A stretch of 64,000 nucleotides of DNA from the NCBI GenBank assembly GCA_016271365.2, contig CM057453.1, positions 502,671,001 through 502,735,000 of the forward strand, in the 5' to 3' direction. Source of the stretch: Neoceratodus forsteri. Taxonomy: Eukaryota; Chordata; Ceratodontiformes; Ceratodontidae. Below the pieces are notes generated by a model that ran no database searches, was not told the DNA's origin, and saw only the letters and a list, made by a program, of their open reading frames with translations. Numbering within the stretch: position 1 is the first letter of the stretch; the number at the start of each line of letters is the position of its first letter. The position numbers and the translations under genes were made by a program. Shown here one piece after another: positions 23,216-34,562 of this stretch.

Positions 23216-24589
23216 CTATCCACAGTTAATAATTTTGCAAATCTGTATGTTTTTATACTGTTCTAATTTCCCCTAACTGTATTTATATTTGCCACTTTCT
23301 GTTGTCTGTCCTCCCTTGTTATCCTCCACCCCTGGAGCGCACCTGGAAATTAATCCTGGCTCTGTGTTCCTTTACCAGTCAAGTGTTTTTTTCACTTCAC
23401 TTTATCACCTTGCCTCCTGCCTACCCTTCACTGGATGATCCACCATCCCAGTCATCTACAATCCCTGGGTTTTACCCCTTTTCTCCATAACTTTCCCCCT
23501 TCCCCCATGGCAGGGTTGGGGGAACTTGCCCTTGGCCCTTCAAAATGGGATCCATGTGGTGCCCAGTGGGTGATGCCAAGCCTGTGAGAGGGCAGTCTGT
23601 CATCCTGTATCAGTAGGATTTTTTCCTCCACTTTCCTTGCAGCGCCTGGGATGTCACCATCCAATGATGCAGAGCATGTGTTGACGTCCCACTATCGTCG
23701 AGGCACATGTCAGGAATCATAGGAAAACCAGGAGCAGTTGTACAGTTCACCAAAAATATTTCTTTACATTAGCAGCAAAATAAAATAGTTTCATCAGAGT
23801 TTTTCTTCAATCTCTGTGTCTGTTTTCTCTTCCTTCAGCAATTGCAGGTCAGCTCTTCTATAAGTCCTTTCAACCCCCATTCTTAGCAAGCATCCTGTTC
23901 TTGTATATTTTGGGTAGGTGCAAGGCAGGAACAGTGTGTCCCTTAGCTAAGGCCCTTTTTTTCACAGCTCTTGCAAAAGGCTCAAACATTTGCACTCGGG
24001 TAACCCCTTGAGTTTACAATAGCTTTTTGCAGTCATCTCAAAATATAATTATATACATTTCAAAAGTAACACTATATATTTTCTGAACACAAGGGATCTC
24101 AATATCAGTTACATTTCCATACAATGATTTGCATATATTTTTATTAGCCGATATGCAAGAGATGACTGAGAGATGATGAGAGGCAAAGAATTGTGAGACT
24201 GTCGGGTTGATCAAGTCCGAGGTCTCTCAGGAAAATTTTGATTGCGCAACCAGATAAAGAAGAGACAGAAAAGGACAGATCCTTGCATTTTAACGCTTTC
24301 TCCATAACAAATGGGACAAGGTCCTATTCTACCCTGTCACACCCTTCTGGACCTTCCATCTGTCTTAAGACCCAGCCTCCACAGGGTGTTAGGCATACCA
24401 TAGAAGATGCATCTCTCCCCCCCCCGGCAGAGAAAATCAGTCCTACAGATGCTCAGTCCCTCCCCAGCCAACCCCTGGTGACTCGAGTCTGCTCCTAAAC
24501 CCAGATCACCAGTGTGGCAGGTGGTAGCACACATGCCATGACACTGGGCTGGCTCCAGTCAACAACTTTTAAGTAAAAACAGGTAAAGC
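23216..24589. other. non-coding stretch
   Basis: No gene or recognised repeat. Pyrimidine-rich in 23260-23520. The longest open frame, 24238-24498, has no family resemblance. Confidence 0.45.
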
Positions 24590-24850
24590 ATGGTCATACT
24601 GAAATAAGATGGGGCAACGCAGCTTGATTATTATGGGTAAACATGATGTAAAATGAGAACAAGCAGACCCCACTGAAAATGAAATGCTACATCTCAGATA
24701 GACTACCCAGAGTAAATACGGCAAAAACATAAAAAACAGGAGCCTGCTGAAAACAAGACATTGCATCTTAGCTGGGCTGCCCAGCTTACAATGTAAAATT
24801 TGTAAACTCTGGACCCTACTGAAAACAGTGTATTTACTGAAGATAATACA
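24590..24850 (-). repeat. degenerate satellite, inverted block
   Basis: About three units on the minus strand, marked by 'gaccccactgaaaatgaaatgctacatctcag' type phrases near 24667, 24745 and 24805. Confidence 0.6.
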
Positions 24851-24896
24851 GCAGAGATGCAACAGTTCTTTTACAAAGGGGTCTTGCTTTTACCCA

Positions 24897-25133
24897 TTTA
24901 TTTTATTTTTATTTATTTAAACGTTTGTTTTCCAGGTAAGTGTATGAACCTAAGCCCGTTTTGATACGCGACCCGGGGCTTAGAGCCAGTGGTGTTACAG
25001 AGGTAACAAAAAGTGAGTCTTTAAATAAAGTGACATAAATATATGGATACACACTGTACATCATATTTAAGAGCATATGATTACTCATATAGAATAAGTC
25101 AAACAAAGCAAGTACAGCACAATTGAGTACGAT
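24897..25133 (-). mobile_element. short retroelement 3' end, family S, clean insertion
   Basis: It interrupts a satellite unit that reads 'tgcttttaccca' before and 'tttttacgctgtatttacc' after, so its limits are visible (about 237 bp, with a short CATTT-like duplication). On the minus strand it ends with 'cttacctggaaaacaaacg' and an (AAATA)n tail. Related 3' ends lie at 44815-44960 and 47395-47500, all on the minus strand. I cannot assign the LINE or SINE family. Confidence 0.6.
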
Positions 25134-25134
25134 A

Positions 25135-25195
25135 CATTTTTACGCTGTATTTACCAAGGATAGCCCAGGTTCGATAATATATCTACAGTACGAGT
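25135..25195 (+). repeat. degenerate satellite, forward block
   Basis: Continuation of the unit cut at 24897: 'atttttacgctgtatttaccaaggatagccc'. Confidence 0.6.
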
Positions 25196-25199
25196 CGAC

Positions 25200-26315
25200 T
25201 CCCTGCTGACTGCAAAAAAACAAGATTCCAGTTTATTCTACTCTTGCGTGGCATGTTGGTGGCAATGGGGGGGCAGAATTGCAGACATTATTTACTCAGA
25301 ATGTAAACAAGTTTTTTGCGCTCTGATAAATGAAAATTCTACTGAGGTTATCTATACTGGCACAGACTGCAATAACAGTTATAGTCCAAATAGTTTATGA
25401 TGCACATTTGCATGTACCACCAGGACAAAATACTTGTAACTTTTACTCTGACATGCTTACTTTAAACAACCCACAGTACATACTGTTAGGATTTCCATGT
25501 ACAGACGTAGTGGGAAGTTCTCATTAGTGGTTACTGACAGGTACCTTTGCAATTCAGCTTTATTGTCTGACACTCATTCTGACCAGTGACATCATGGAAC
25601 ATAGCACTTCCAGGTTTCTACTGTCACCATCAATAGATCAGCTGTACATACTTAACAGAGATAATGTCCATAGAGGAGTACAAGATCACATCTTTAGCAT
25701 ACACTTACTTCACAGAACACACTACATACCTTTGCCTCACAGGTACGGTGTTATCATCACCCTTCTCTTTTCCATCTGGCCTTTGCAGTCAACCCTTTTA
25801 CTTAAAGCTGCAACCTACAGAGATTGTTGCAACCAGGACAAATAAGGGTTTTCCAGTTTGTCACTGGTTCCCTTTCTCAACATGCCTGTCCATTTAACCC
25901 CTTCAGACCATTATCAAAGTGCAAAGAAAAAAAAAACTTTTTAAATGTTTTGCTCTCCAGTTCACTATTTTTTTTATTACTCTTCCTGTTTCTCTACATC
26001 TTCTACAGAGTGTGTATCGGGTTTTCTTAGCATGGAGCACACAGCAGGCCATGAGGGAAGGGTACATTTTCCACTTCCTGTTAGACCCATACTTGATGTG
26101 ACCTCAATGGCTGTGCTGGGCAGCCTTGAAAAGAGGAATCTGACTGGTGGTGGTGGGGGCCTCCATGTGAAACAATTAAGAAGATACGAGCAGCAGGTGT
26201 AACATTTTAAAAATGAACAGCTTGCTCAGGGAAGAGGGCTGCATGTATAACATTTAACAAGAACAGGAACAATAGCGTCAAATTAAAATCACAGTACCAG
26301 TGGTACTAAGGGGCT
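25200..26315. other. non-coding stretch
   Basis: No gene recognised; several overlapping short open frames (25594-26202) lack motifs. Confidence 0.45.
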
Positions 26316-26400
26316 TCATGTTTTCCCTGGCATAAGCTGGACCTCACTGAACGTGAGATGTGGCATCTCAGCTTGGCCATCCTGTATAAATAAATTGCTC
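26316..26400 (-). repeat. degenerate satellite, inverted unit
   Basis: One minus-strand unit with 'gctggacctcactgaacgtgagatgtggcatctcagcttggcc'-type core in two halves. The farthest member of the family in this window. Confidence 0.5.
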
Positions 26401-26639
26401 GTGAAGCACTTCAAGATACAATGTATGCAAAGCACTGCATAAATGAAAATTCTTTTCCTTCACTCCAGAGAACCACAAGGAGTGACAGCTTGTTTATTCC
26501 CCACCCCTCAGCTCTTCTACATCTCCCCTTCCCTCAGTCCCTCCCCCCTTATTCGCCCAGTATTCCTGGTGAGGGCAGTACTTCCTAGATCTGGTGCCAG
26601 CACTATCTATGAGTCTAATTCTTGGAACTCTGTATATAT

Positions 26640-26885
26640 TGAACCCTGTAATTATATTGTTTAACTTGTATGCCTTTCATTTTATCCCTGTAACATTGTT
26701 ATTTCCTACTTCTCTGTCTAATTTAGCAGTATATTGCTATTCCCCCTCTTCTCTGTCTTATGAAATGTATCTTGTGACTCTACTGCCTAATTACCTATAC
26801 AGTAATCCTATTGACGTGGCTCCTTTGTAAAGGAGTAGTATTGCTCAAAGGTGTTAATCCGAGATTCAGTAAATAAAATAAATAT
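26640..26885 (+). mobile_element. L2-like LINE 3' end
   Basis: Pyrimidine-rich UTR followed by 'tattgctcaaaggtgttaatcc' in two parts and 'aaataaaataaat' tail. It resembles the 3' end of the L2 element at 55150-55200 ('ttgctcaaaggttatgtctg', then 'aaataaaaaaataaat'). No coding sequence. Confidence 0.45.
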
Positions 26886-26988
26886 TCTGCCACAGCCCAG
26901 CAAAGAGCCATGTCAAGCAAAAAGCGTGTTTTATCACTGCCAGCCCCCACAGGACTGAGACAGTGCTGCAGTCAGTTATGCAGCAGAG

Positions 26989-27229
26989 TAGGCTTGTCAC
27001 AGTATGAAATGCTGACGGTAGGAGCCTCCCTCGAACTCTTGCATCAGGGAAAGTTGGTGTGGAAGATATAGTTGTCCCTGAAAATGCAAAAATAACTAGT
27101 TGAAAGGTCTCAATACCGCAGTATAGCGTGAATCATAGTTATCGTGGTGTAGGAAATTGCTCACGATATCAGTGCCATGACTTCTGATACCGCAGTATAC
27201 CGGGAAACCGTGATACCGTGACAGCCCTA
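26989..27229. mobile_element. hAT-like MITE, 241 bp
   Basis: Ends TAGGCTTGTCACAGTATGAA and, inverted, TAGGGCTGTCACGGTATCAC, matching at most positions. Flanked by cagcagag (26981-26988) and caccagaa (27230-27237), an imperfect 8-bp duplication as hAT transposons make. The interior repeats 'taccgcagtata'. No coding capacity. Confidence 0.6.
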
Positions 27230-27239
27230 CACCAGAATG

Positions 27240-27792
27240 ACCTATCCGCTACATGGCAGTGTAGTTATGTAACACCCATTACAGTCAGAAGTAACATACC
27301 CCAATACACAGTGTAACAGAGCACCAGTTTGAAAGAAGAGCGGTATGTAGGCTATATAAACAATGCAGGAAGGCAGATAATTTGCAGTTTTTATTATTAC
27401 TTATAAATGTTTTTGCAGATCAGTCCAAACCACATTCATTCATTCATTCTAAAGGCTAAAACCCAGTAAAAGGCATCATGGTTGTGCAGATTCAGGGGTG
27501 GTGGGTGGGATAAACGTAGAATGAAATGTTTCAACTGTTACTACAGTCTGCTTAGCATGTCACTATGAGATCTCACCACTGCCGACTCATGCAGAACGAA
27601 CATAATCTCCCTAAAAAACACAAAATATGTATGACAACAGTAGGCTTCCCACAAAGCCCATCAAGCATTTGTCAATGCCAGATGTTCGCTACTGGTATAG
27701 AAACCTTGGGGTACTAGATGCATTATGGTGCACGTTGAGGCTTATGTATTACCAAAATTAGGAACCTGCATTCATAAATTTCAATGCAGGCT
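27240..27792. other. non-coding stretch
   Basis: Nothing recognised apart from the foldback element that follows. Confidence 0.4.
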
Positions 27793-28037
27793 CATAATTT
27801 TGTTATTTTTAGAGTTTTTACACCAGATTTTTAACATTGCCTTCTTATGACCCCACCTCATGAAAAAGTACAGAGAAAATGTTCAGCTTCTGTCCGAAAG
27901 GTGATTTTGCACAGGGACTGTGAAATAACCTTTCGGGACAGATTTGCATAATTTCACTGCAATTGTTCATGAGGTGGGGTCTCAAAAAGGCATGTTGATA
28001 ATTTGGGGAAAAAACATACAAAAATAGCCAAGTTATG
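27793..28037. repeat. foldback element F1, copy 1
   Basis: Long inverted repeat: 'cataattttgttattttta' and 'tatgaccccacctcatgaa' on the left are complemented by 'ttcatgaggtggggtct' and 'aaaatagccaagttatg' on the right. Arms about 100 bp, length 245 bp. A second copy is at 33539-33811. It has no coding sequence; the family is not recognised. Confidence 0.75.
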
Positions 28038-28191
28038 CCACTAAGTTCAGTATCTCATTGAAATACATTGAACCGCATACCTGATTTCTTCAGTTCGTGG
28101 TCCGGCTTTGAAGAGTGAATAAGTGTCTGTGATCCACAGAAGATTACAGCATTGGACCCTCGGTGAGTAAATAAGACTTGGGGAGTGTGGG

Positions 28192-28839
28192 GTGGTGGGT
28201 GCTGAGTGGGAGGGTTGGGTGGGGACAGTAATAGCCGCAACAGACATCAAGGGATGTTTTTCTTTTTATAGGGTTTATTTAACCAAAAAAAAAAAACTAC
28301 AAGAGAATGTTTTCTTTATTTCAGGTCGTGACACTGGGGGATTGGGTGCAACCAATGTTTGTGTTATGTTTTGGGGGGGATGTTGGGTGCTGAGAGGAAG
28401 GGAGGGTCAGGTGGGCAGGTCAGTTACAGGAGCAGCAGCAACAGAGAGCAACAGCGATACTAGGGGATTGGGCACCTCCAGTGCCAGTGTTATGTTTGGG
28501 GGGGGTGCTGAGAGGGAGGTTCGAGTGGGTGGGACAGTTACAGGGGTGGCAGCAACAGAGAGCAACAGTGACACTGAGGGATTGGGCACCCCCAGTGTCA
28601 ATGCTATGTTTGTGGAGGGTGGGGTGCTGGGTGCTGAGAGGGAGTGTCAGGTAGGCGGAACAGTTACAGGAACAGCAGCAACAGAGATAGATGGAAGGTT
28701 AATGAAAGGAGGGGATAGAAATCGGGATATTTTAACTCAAATCATGATACCAGACATACACAAATGCTTATTCATGTTCCCAGAATATGCGCATGCATTT
28801 GCACATGCCTCATTTTGCAGCTTGAGTTTAATACCGTGA
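28192..28839 (+). other. open frame across a minisatellite, 215 codons
   Basis: The frame is open because its repeat units are multiples of three: 126 and 114 bp. Each translated unit reads like GLGTSSASVMF then a Gly-rich patch, REVRVGGTVTG and VAATESNSDT. The first 45 codons and the last 55 are non-repetitive. There is no known domain, and a methionine start in non-repetitive DNA proves little. It may be a chance open frame in G-rich repeats; I do not claim a protein. Confidence 0.25.
28330..28690 (+). repeat. minisatellite, 114-126-bp unit
   Basis: Units begin gacactgggggattggg at 28330, gatactaggggattggg at 28456 and gacactgagggattggg at 28570. Each continues with a G-rich stretch, 'gtgctgagagggag' and 'acagttacagg-agcagcagcaacagag'. 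A diverged separate unit lies at 29044-29165 and a partial one at 28186-28245. Confidence 0.85.
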
Positions 28840-29043
28840 TTTCTATAGCTTTAAGCGATTGTTTCATGTCGGCTTGCACATTCTTGAGTTCAGCTTTCTT
28901 AATACTTTTAAAAAATCTGTTTAGCTGAACTCGGCTGTGCTGAGCAGTGAACAAGCCTTCTGGCACTTCAGCAGCATTTAGAGATATGACCATGCATTAG
29001 GAGCGGCACGGTAGTGGACTGTGAGGTTTTGTTTAGGAGGTGG

Positions 29044-29165
29044 CGACACTGGCGGATTGGGCACCCCATTGTCAGTTTTATGTTTGTGGGTGTGTGGAGT
29101 GGTCGGTGCTGAGAGGGAGGGAGGGTCGGGTGGGGCAGTTACAGGGCACCAGTAACAGACATCGA
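29044..29165 (+). repeat. minisatellite unit, detached
   Basis: Single unit related to 28330-28690 ('gacactggcggattgggcacc', 'ggtgctgagagggag', 'ggcagttacagg'). Confidence 0.8.
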
Positions 29166-29462
29166 TGGATCTGTTTTCCTTGTTACAGCTGGCATCTGCA
29201 ACAGTGGGGCTATTACTGGATGTTTCAAATTCCTCAGCAGGCTGTTGTGACAGATCAGCTTGCTGGGTGGCGTAGATCAAACTGAAGAGCTGACCCATGA
29301 TTGCGTCAGCTTTTTCTTTTCAGGTACAGGACATCTCTGCCCAGCAAGCCAAAACTCTGTCATGATCAGCCTGACTGATGATTGCTGTGGCATTGACTTG
29401 CCCCCTTAAACACTGCTCTGCATTGGACAGACAGTATCACATCTCTCAAAAGGCACTATCAT

Positions 29463-30043
29463 GCCGGCTTGGTGGCGCTGAGGGTTGAGGTGCTGGATGC
29501 CATACCTCGCGCCATGCCGGTGACCTGGGTTCATGAACGAGCTCGGGTCGGCAGGGGAGGGAAGAGATTGAGCGTCCAGAGGACTGCTCTCTCTTCCCGG
29601 GTAGGGTTAGGGTACAATGCTCGCTCGAGGAGCAACCTCTGGCGATGGCAGGGGGTAGCCGAAAGCAGCGGCGTGGCATAAGCCTGGGGGTGGAGCCACG
29701 GCAGCACGTTGCCATGAAAAGCCAGGCTCCACAGGGGACAAGCAGTAAAAAAAACACTGGAGATAGGTGATGGCACCTGAACCAGGACCACACTCCAGCT
29801 CCGGGCCTTCCTCCTCTCCAAGGCCCACCTGTGCGGTCCCAGGCTCTATACTATAGATAGAGTACCCTGGGCAGGTTAGGGTGGCGCTTCCCCCGGGGGG
29901 GTAGGATCCGGAGATTGCATTGGGTCCACGCAGGAGAGAGGTAGGAGGTTTCAGGAAGGAGGCAGAGACCTGGATCACAGGATGCCCAAGAGAGTTCTCC
30001 GGTAAGTGGGGCATAAAAATATATTGAAGAAAAGAAAAAAAAA
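29463..30043 (+). mobile_element. poly(A) retroposon, 581 bp, unidentified
   Basis: The 15-bp sequence aaaaggcactatcat occurs at 29448-29462 and 30044-30058, and the insert ends in an A-rich tail (30030-30047) joined to the right duplication. The 5' end reads gccggcttggtggcgctgag, which could hold a polymerase III A-box-like stretch, and 'cctgggttcatgaac' some 60 bp later could be a weak B box. GC content is higher than the flanks. It could be a long SINE or a truncated retrocopy of an mRNA; I recognise neither. Confidence 0.7.
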
Positions 30044-30183
30044 AAAAGGCACTATCATAGCAAGATGTTCACTGCATGCGCATAGCGAACATAAAAAATT
30101 ATATTCTGCTTGGGAGGACCTCCATGTTAAACAGTTAAAATGACTGTGAACATCAGTGTCAAAATAAATTAGCCTAAAACTAC

Positions 30184-30208
30184 TAAATATATATATATAT
30201 ATATATTC
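30184..30208. repeat. (TA)n microsatellite
   Basis: Twelve or so TA repeats directly abutting the start of repeat R1 copy 3. Confidence 0.9.
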
Positions 30209-30377
30209 TGCTTAAAGTTGGACCAGCATAACATTCTGTGGTGATTTGCATATGCAGCCCATGATGCTTTGCATTGTAGGGGCATGTGTGATTTGGTATT
30301 TGCTTGAAACTTGGCTTCCCAGCCAAATGCCCTTTGGGGTAACCCTTGCCTCAGTGTTTACGCACAGAGGTTCTTTG

Positions 30378-30384
<7 letters not shown>
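30205..30384 (+). repeat. dispersed repeat R1, copy 3
   Basis: Nearly identical to 3483-3657, with only a few differences by eye (such as 'tgtaggggcatg' for 'tgtgtgggcatg'). It is bordered by TA microsatellites on both sides. Confidence 0.8.
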
Positions 30385-30419
<35 letters not shown>

Positions 30420-30424
30420 GTATA
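30384..30424. repeat. (TA)n microsatellite
   Basis: Alternating TA with occasional TG. Confidence 0.9.
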
Positions 30425-31046
30425 AACATTTACATAGCACCACCCACTGCTTGTAAGGGAGTGCTGCTCCATTGATATAAAAAAATTGGAAGGACGTTTA
30501 ATGGTGGTGCTAGCCTCAAGTTTTAAGCTGATTAGTCACTACGTTTCCAGTGCGTTGATTTGTGTAGGAAACTGCATATTAACATTCAAGGTTACACGCT
30601 GACTGTGTTTTTGAACCCAAACACACGTTGACTACACTCAGTCCTGTGAATTAACGAACCCCAAATATTGTGGAAATAACTCATGGTTTATTAGAGCCAG
30701 ACATACAAAACACAGCATGGTCTAGCCCTGGTGCTTTGTGTTCAAATGTGACGCTTTGTCAGGGTTGTGGCTAGGTGAGATGGTTACTTCATTTAAATAC
30801 AGGCAACACATGAATATGTAAAAGATGACATCACAAGGTAGCCCGCTGCGGATGCATACTGACAAGTGTAAACAATTCATGTTGGCACAAGTATGGAAAA
30901 AAGAAAGGGAGTGCCCAGTAGCAAAAAGGTGAATGATAATGTGCACAGATGGGAATGTGAAATTAAAAATATGGGGACGGACAACTTGTTGTGTAATAGA
31001 AGGTGCTCCAAAATCCAGGAATCTGGGCATGCAAAGCTCATAGTGT
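30425..31046. other. non-coding stretch
   Basis: No gene or familiar repeat recognised. Confidence 0.4.
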
Positions 31047-31047
31047 G

Positions 31048-31088
<41 letters not shown>

Positions 31089-31142
31089 ATGTATGTATAT
31101 ATATGTATATGTATGTGTGTATATATATGTATATGTATATAA
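31047..31142. repeat. (TG)n/(TA)n compound microsatellite
   Basis: TA repeats, then about 11 GT repeats (31059-31080), then mixed TATG repeats to 31142. Confidence 0.95.
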
Positions 31143-31196
31143 ATGGGTTTGAAAAAAGAAGCTAATCAATTGGTGAAAGACCATTAGGTGACCATA

Positions 31197-31415
31197 CGTA
31201 TATCAGAGCGCGACTGCACACCTGCACTTTTAACCCCCCAAAACAATTTTGACATTTTATAAGATAGATAAACCACTCTGAGGTGTGTGGTCGCGCTCTG
31301 ATATACGCACGCCTTGGGCAGTTGATGCACTCGGCCTGCGGCCTCATGCGAACAACGCACACCAAGGCGTGTGTATATCAGAGCACCACCGCACACCTTG
31401 GAGTGGTTTATCTAT
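31197..31415. repeat. cluster of short inverted units ('tatatcagagcg')
   Basis: Three related units in alternating orientation: 31197-31225 (+), 31266-31307 (-) and 31370-31415 (+), each joining 'gtatatcagagcgcgac' to 'gcacacct-gagtggtttatct'. Within it ctgatatacgcacgccttgg (31298-31317) pairs with 31362-31381, forming a stable hairpin. Confidence 0.75.
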
Positions 31416-33538
31416 TACATATATACCCCCGTTGTACCACTCTCATCAGTCAGTCAGGCTTTATCCATCGTTTCCTGCAAATCTGGACCCCCCCCCAAAA
31501 AAATACGGCACTCCTCCTCCTCTTACTCCCTTGCCTCTGCCTTACATAACCTTCTCTCATATAACTGCTCCTTCTTTAACCCTCCTTAACTGTCCTCCTA
31601 TGCTTCTGTGCCTCTCCATGGTTCACATCCCCTATTAATTCTTTCTCCCCATCCCGAGCCTGATTCTCAGCATGCTGTCCTCTCCCTTCACTGCTTACCC
31701 CTTCACTCCTACCACTGACTTCTTTATTTATTTTTTCCCCCTTTCCAACATGCCCCTATTTGTTTTGACCGCTGATAGAGTTCTCAGCATTCTGAAGGGG
31801 TCTAGCACTGGGCAAACCTCCTTCTTCCCCTCCCCTTCCCCCCTCTCCTTTCTACTCGACTTGGCCTTGCCTAAATCTGCCCTCTGTCGGGTTTCTTAAC
31901 ACCCTGGCGTTGTCTACTCTCAGGTAAGTTTTCTTCCCTTCCTCCTTCTTTTTTCTTTCCTCTTCTATCCTGCCTGTTCCCTCTGCCCAACTTGTCCTCA
32001 CCTAATTCTATCCCCTGGCAGGGTTCTCTGCATCCTGGAGGGATTTCTATGTCCAGCATTGGAACCACACCCTGTGCTGCTTGGAGCTCTTTGATGGCCT
32101 CCCACTGGACCGCATTTATTCAATAACTGCTAAATAATCTGCCTCTTAACCATGATCTATTCCTGCAAGGAGTTGGCTCCAAGGCTACGTTAAATTTCTG
32201 TACTGTGTTCCTCAGCTATACCACTTGTAATTAAATGCATATTCCACAGGTATGATATATTTAGTTGTATGTTATGTTACAAATGCGACTGTATGATTAT
32301 TTGATATTTTTTAACTATATGTCTTGATACAAATGTAACTGAATGTTTAATTTCACGGATATGATAAATGCTAAACTGTATGTCTAATTCTTCATCCAGT
32401 TGTACCCCCCCCCCCAGGTTGCACACCGGGAGACAAGCAACTTGTTGTTTAGTGTGCCTTCCTGGTGAAACATTTCAGTAAATAAATAAACCAACAAGAA
32501 GAGCTGAGACAAAAAGTGTGGGAGAATCGAGTCTGTGCAGATAAAGAGAAAAGAAAATATGGAAGGAAACAGTTGGGGGCGGGGGATGGAAAAGGAACAC
32601 AGGAGCCGAAGGGTTGGCTCAACTTTGACCAGCAAGTGCTGTGTAGATACATAATCCCCCTCGGTTAAGTAAGCAACTAAATGCATAACCCTCATCAGTA
32701 AAGTAGGTAGGGAAGGTAAAATAAGACAGTTAAACTATGCGGGGCAGGAACAAAGTCACCTTTGCTCCTACAACAGATTTCAGCAGCAAGCTGCTAAAAT
32801 AAAAGGGGAAAAAAAAAAGGCTGCCCCAATTGAAATGCTTGCTAATATAACTGGATGAGACAAGGGTGCCATCTGATATGGGGCAGGGGGCAACCAAAGT
32901 TGCAGACTGGGTGGCAGCAGAAAATTTATATGACAGCCAAAATCAAGCCTGGAGAAAATGTGTTTGGAAAACAGAAATGCAGCTGCTGTTAGTAGCTACA
33001 GAGTCTAGGAGTTAAAGGAGGGGAAGGAAAAGACAACACACAAAGAAATCACGCAGGCAGATAAGCCAGTCTTAAACATGTGAAAGAAGAACTAAAGATG
33101 GTAGAATTGGGAGCAGATTACAAGGGAAACCAAAAATTGAAAACTGGAACATAAAAAATGTATGTTAGATAATAGGAAGATAATCCCAGGTAAAGAAAGA
33201 CATGGTGGAGTGGAGCCAAGGAGAAAATGGTGCTGACAGCAGGTCACTGCATATTTCAAAGACATAATAGCATTTGTGAGGTCATAAGACCTGAAAAAGT
33301 AAAATGAAAATGACACTGCATTGGTGTCATCTGGAAACAGCTGTATGTTGTTTGTCTTACCTGATAATGATTGTCTGTGTTTGCTTGTGTGGTCTTGTCC
33401 TTTTGTTGCGGGTGGAGTGGGACTGAAAAGTCATTTTGCACCACATGTGCAAAAACACATCTCATCCAGGATTTGAAAAACGCCCTTGTCACATTAATAA
33501 GGTCGTCTGAAGAGATGGCTATGTTCAAAGTTTGGCGT
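31416..33538. other. non-coding stretch, partly LINE-tail-like
   Basis: 31500-32000 is pyrimidine-rich. 32400-32490 ends 'cagtaaataaataaacc' and could be another LINE 3' tail, but coding sequence is missing. No exon recognised. Confidence 0.4.
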
Positions 33539-33811
33539 CAAAATATTAAAATTAACGAATTTGTGAGTAAACATTGAAATATTTCAGCAGTCATATTTTT
33601 TACACCCTGTTTTAACAGCTTTCTTACGACTCCACCTCTTGAACCCAGCAGTTGAAAATGTTCAGAGCCTGCCCGAAACATGATTTCGCATCACCTTTAA
33701 AGATGGATTTGAACATTTTCACCTGCTTTGTTCATGAGGTGGGACCCTAGAAAGACCATACTTTGTTATATGTCAGCATTCACTCATAACTTGGTCATTT
33801 TAACATATTTG
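33539..33811. repeat. foldback element F1, copy 2
   Basis: Same palindromic design as 27793-28037: 'ttacgactccacctcttgaa' on the left pairs with 'ttcatgaggtgggaccctag' on the right, and outer segments (33539-33640, 33750-33811) also pair. More diverged than copy 1. Confidence 0.7.
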
Positions 33812-34491
33812 TGCAGCAAAGCCAGTGGGTTCTCAGTACAGTATTTGACCGGCTAGGCATGATGGACCTCCTCTTTTCCAGTGTAACTTAAGGGAATGTT
33901 GGTCCATCTTCAGCAGTGGTGACTGGTGTGCCCAGAGGCACAATATGCCTGCGTGATGTTTATAGGCACGTACTTGTATGTGTAGGACAGCCATCTGAAG
34001 GTGATTATAATCTGTTCTTATAGTTGGTCTCCAGCATGGTCTCTGAATCTTGCTCTAGGTCAGCCCACGAATCTCACCACCCATGACCAGTTCATCCAGG
34101 TGAGCAACTGGACCAGTGAAAAAGGTTCTCTGATCCAGTAAGGTCTTTCTGTTATTTTGGATCTGTTCACTTGCCCCATTTCTGTGACTCTCCCATTCCA
34201 CTCACCACAAGCCATGTTCACACCTTCTTTTTCAAGCTGAAGGATTTACGTCATACCAGGCTTTCGTCTGGCATGGTTTTAATCAAACAGTGACCATGAA
34301 AGTAACGAAGATTTACTGATAATGTAATTTGTGCTGCAATAGATTTTGAACCACTTAGGCGAAATGTTGAGGAACTATTGGAAGATTTCAATGTATGGGC
34401 TGTCAGTCCAGTTGCCACAATATTGAATGAGTAATCTTACCAGGAGGGCATCAGCTCATTCTCTGTCCATGGGACACTCACTCTGTGCAAC

Positions 34492-34562
34492 CTAGCAGGT
34501 AGGGAAACGGGCAGACTGAGTGGGCCTAGTGGGCCTTTTCTGCCATCAATTTCTGTGTTTCT
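34492..34562 (+). mobile_element. CR1-A 3' terminal fragment
   Basis: Only the last 70 bp: 'aggtagggaaacgggcagac', 'gggccttttctgccatcaa', 'ttctgtgtttcta'. Severe 5' truncation is typical for CR1. Confidence 0.85.

Noticed and set aside
29446..30014. Several overlapping minus-strand frames of 96-135 codons
   Set aside because: They fall in the GC-rich poly(A) retroposon and share no motif with known proteins.
34059..34099. 41-nt exon-like segment between 'cttgctctag' and 'gtgagc'
   Set aside because: Codons in all frames give no recognisable protein and do not fit a missing NFKB1 exon.
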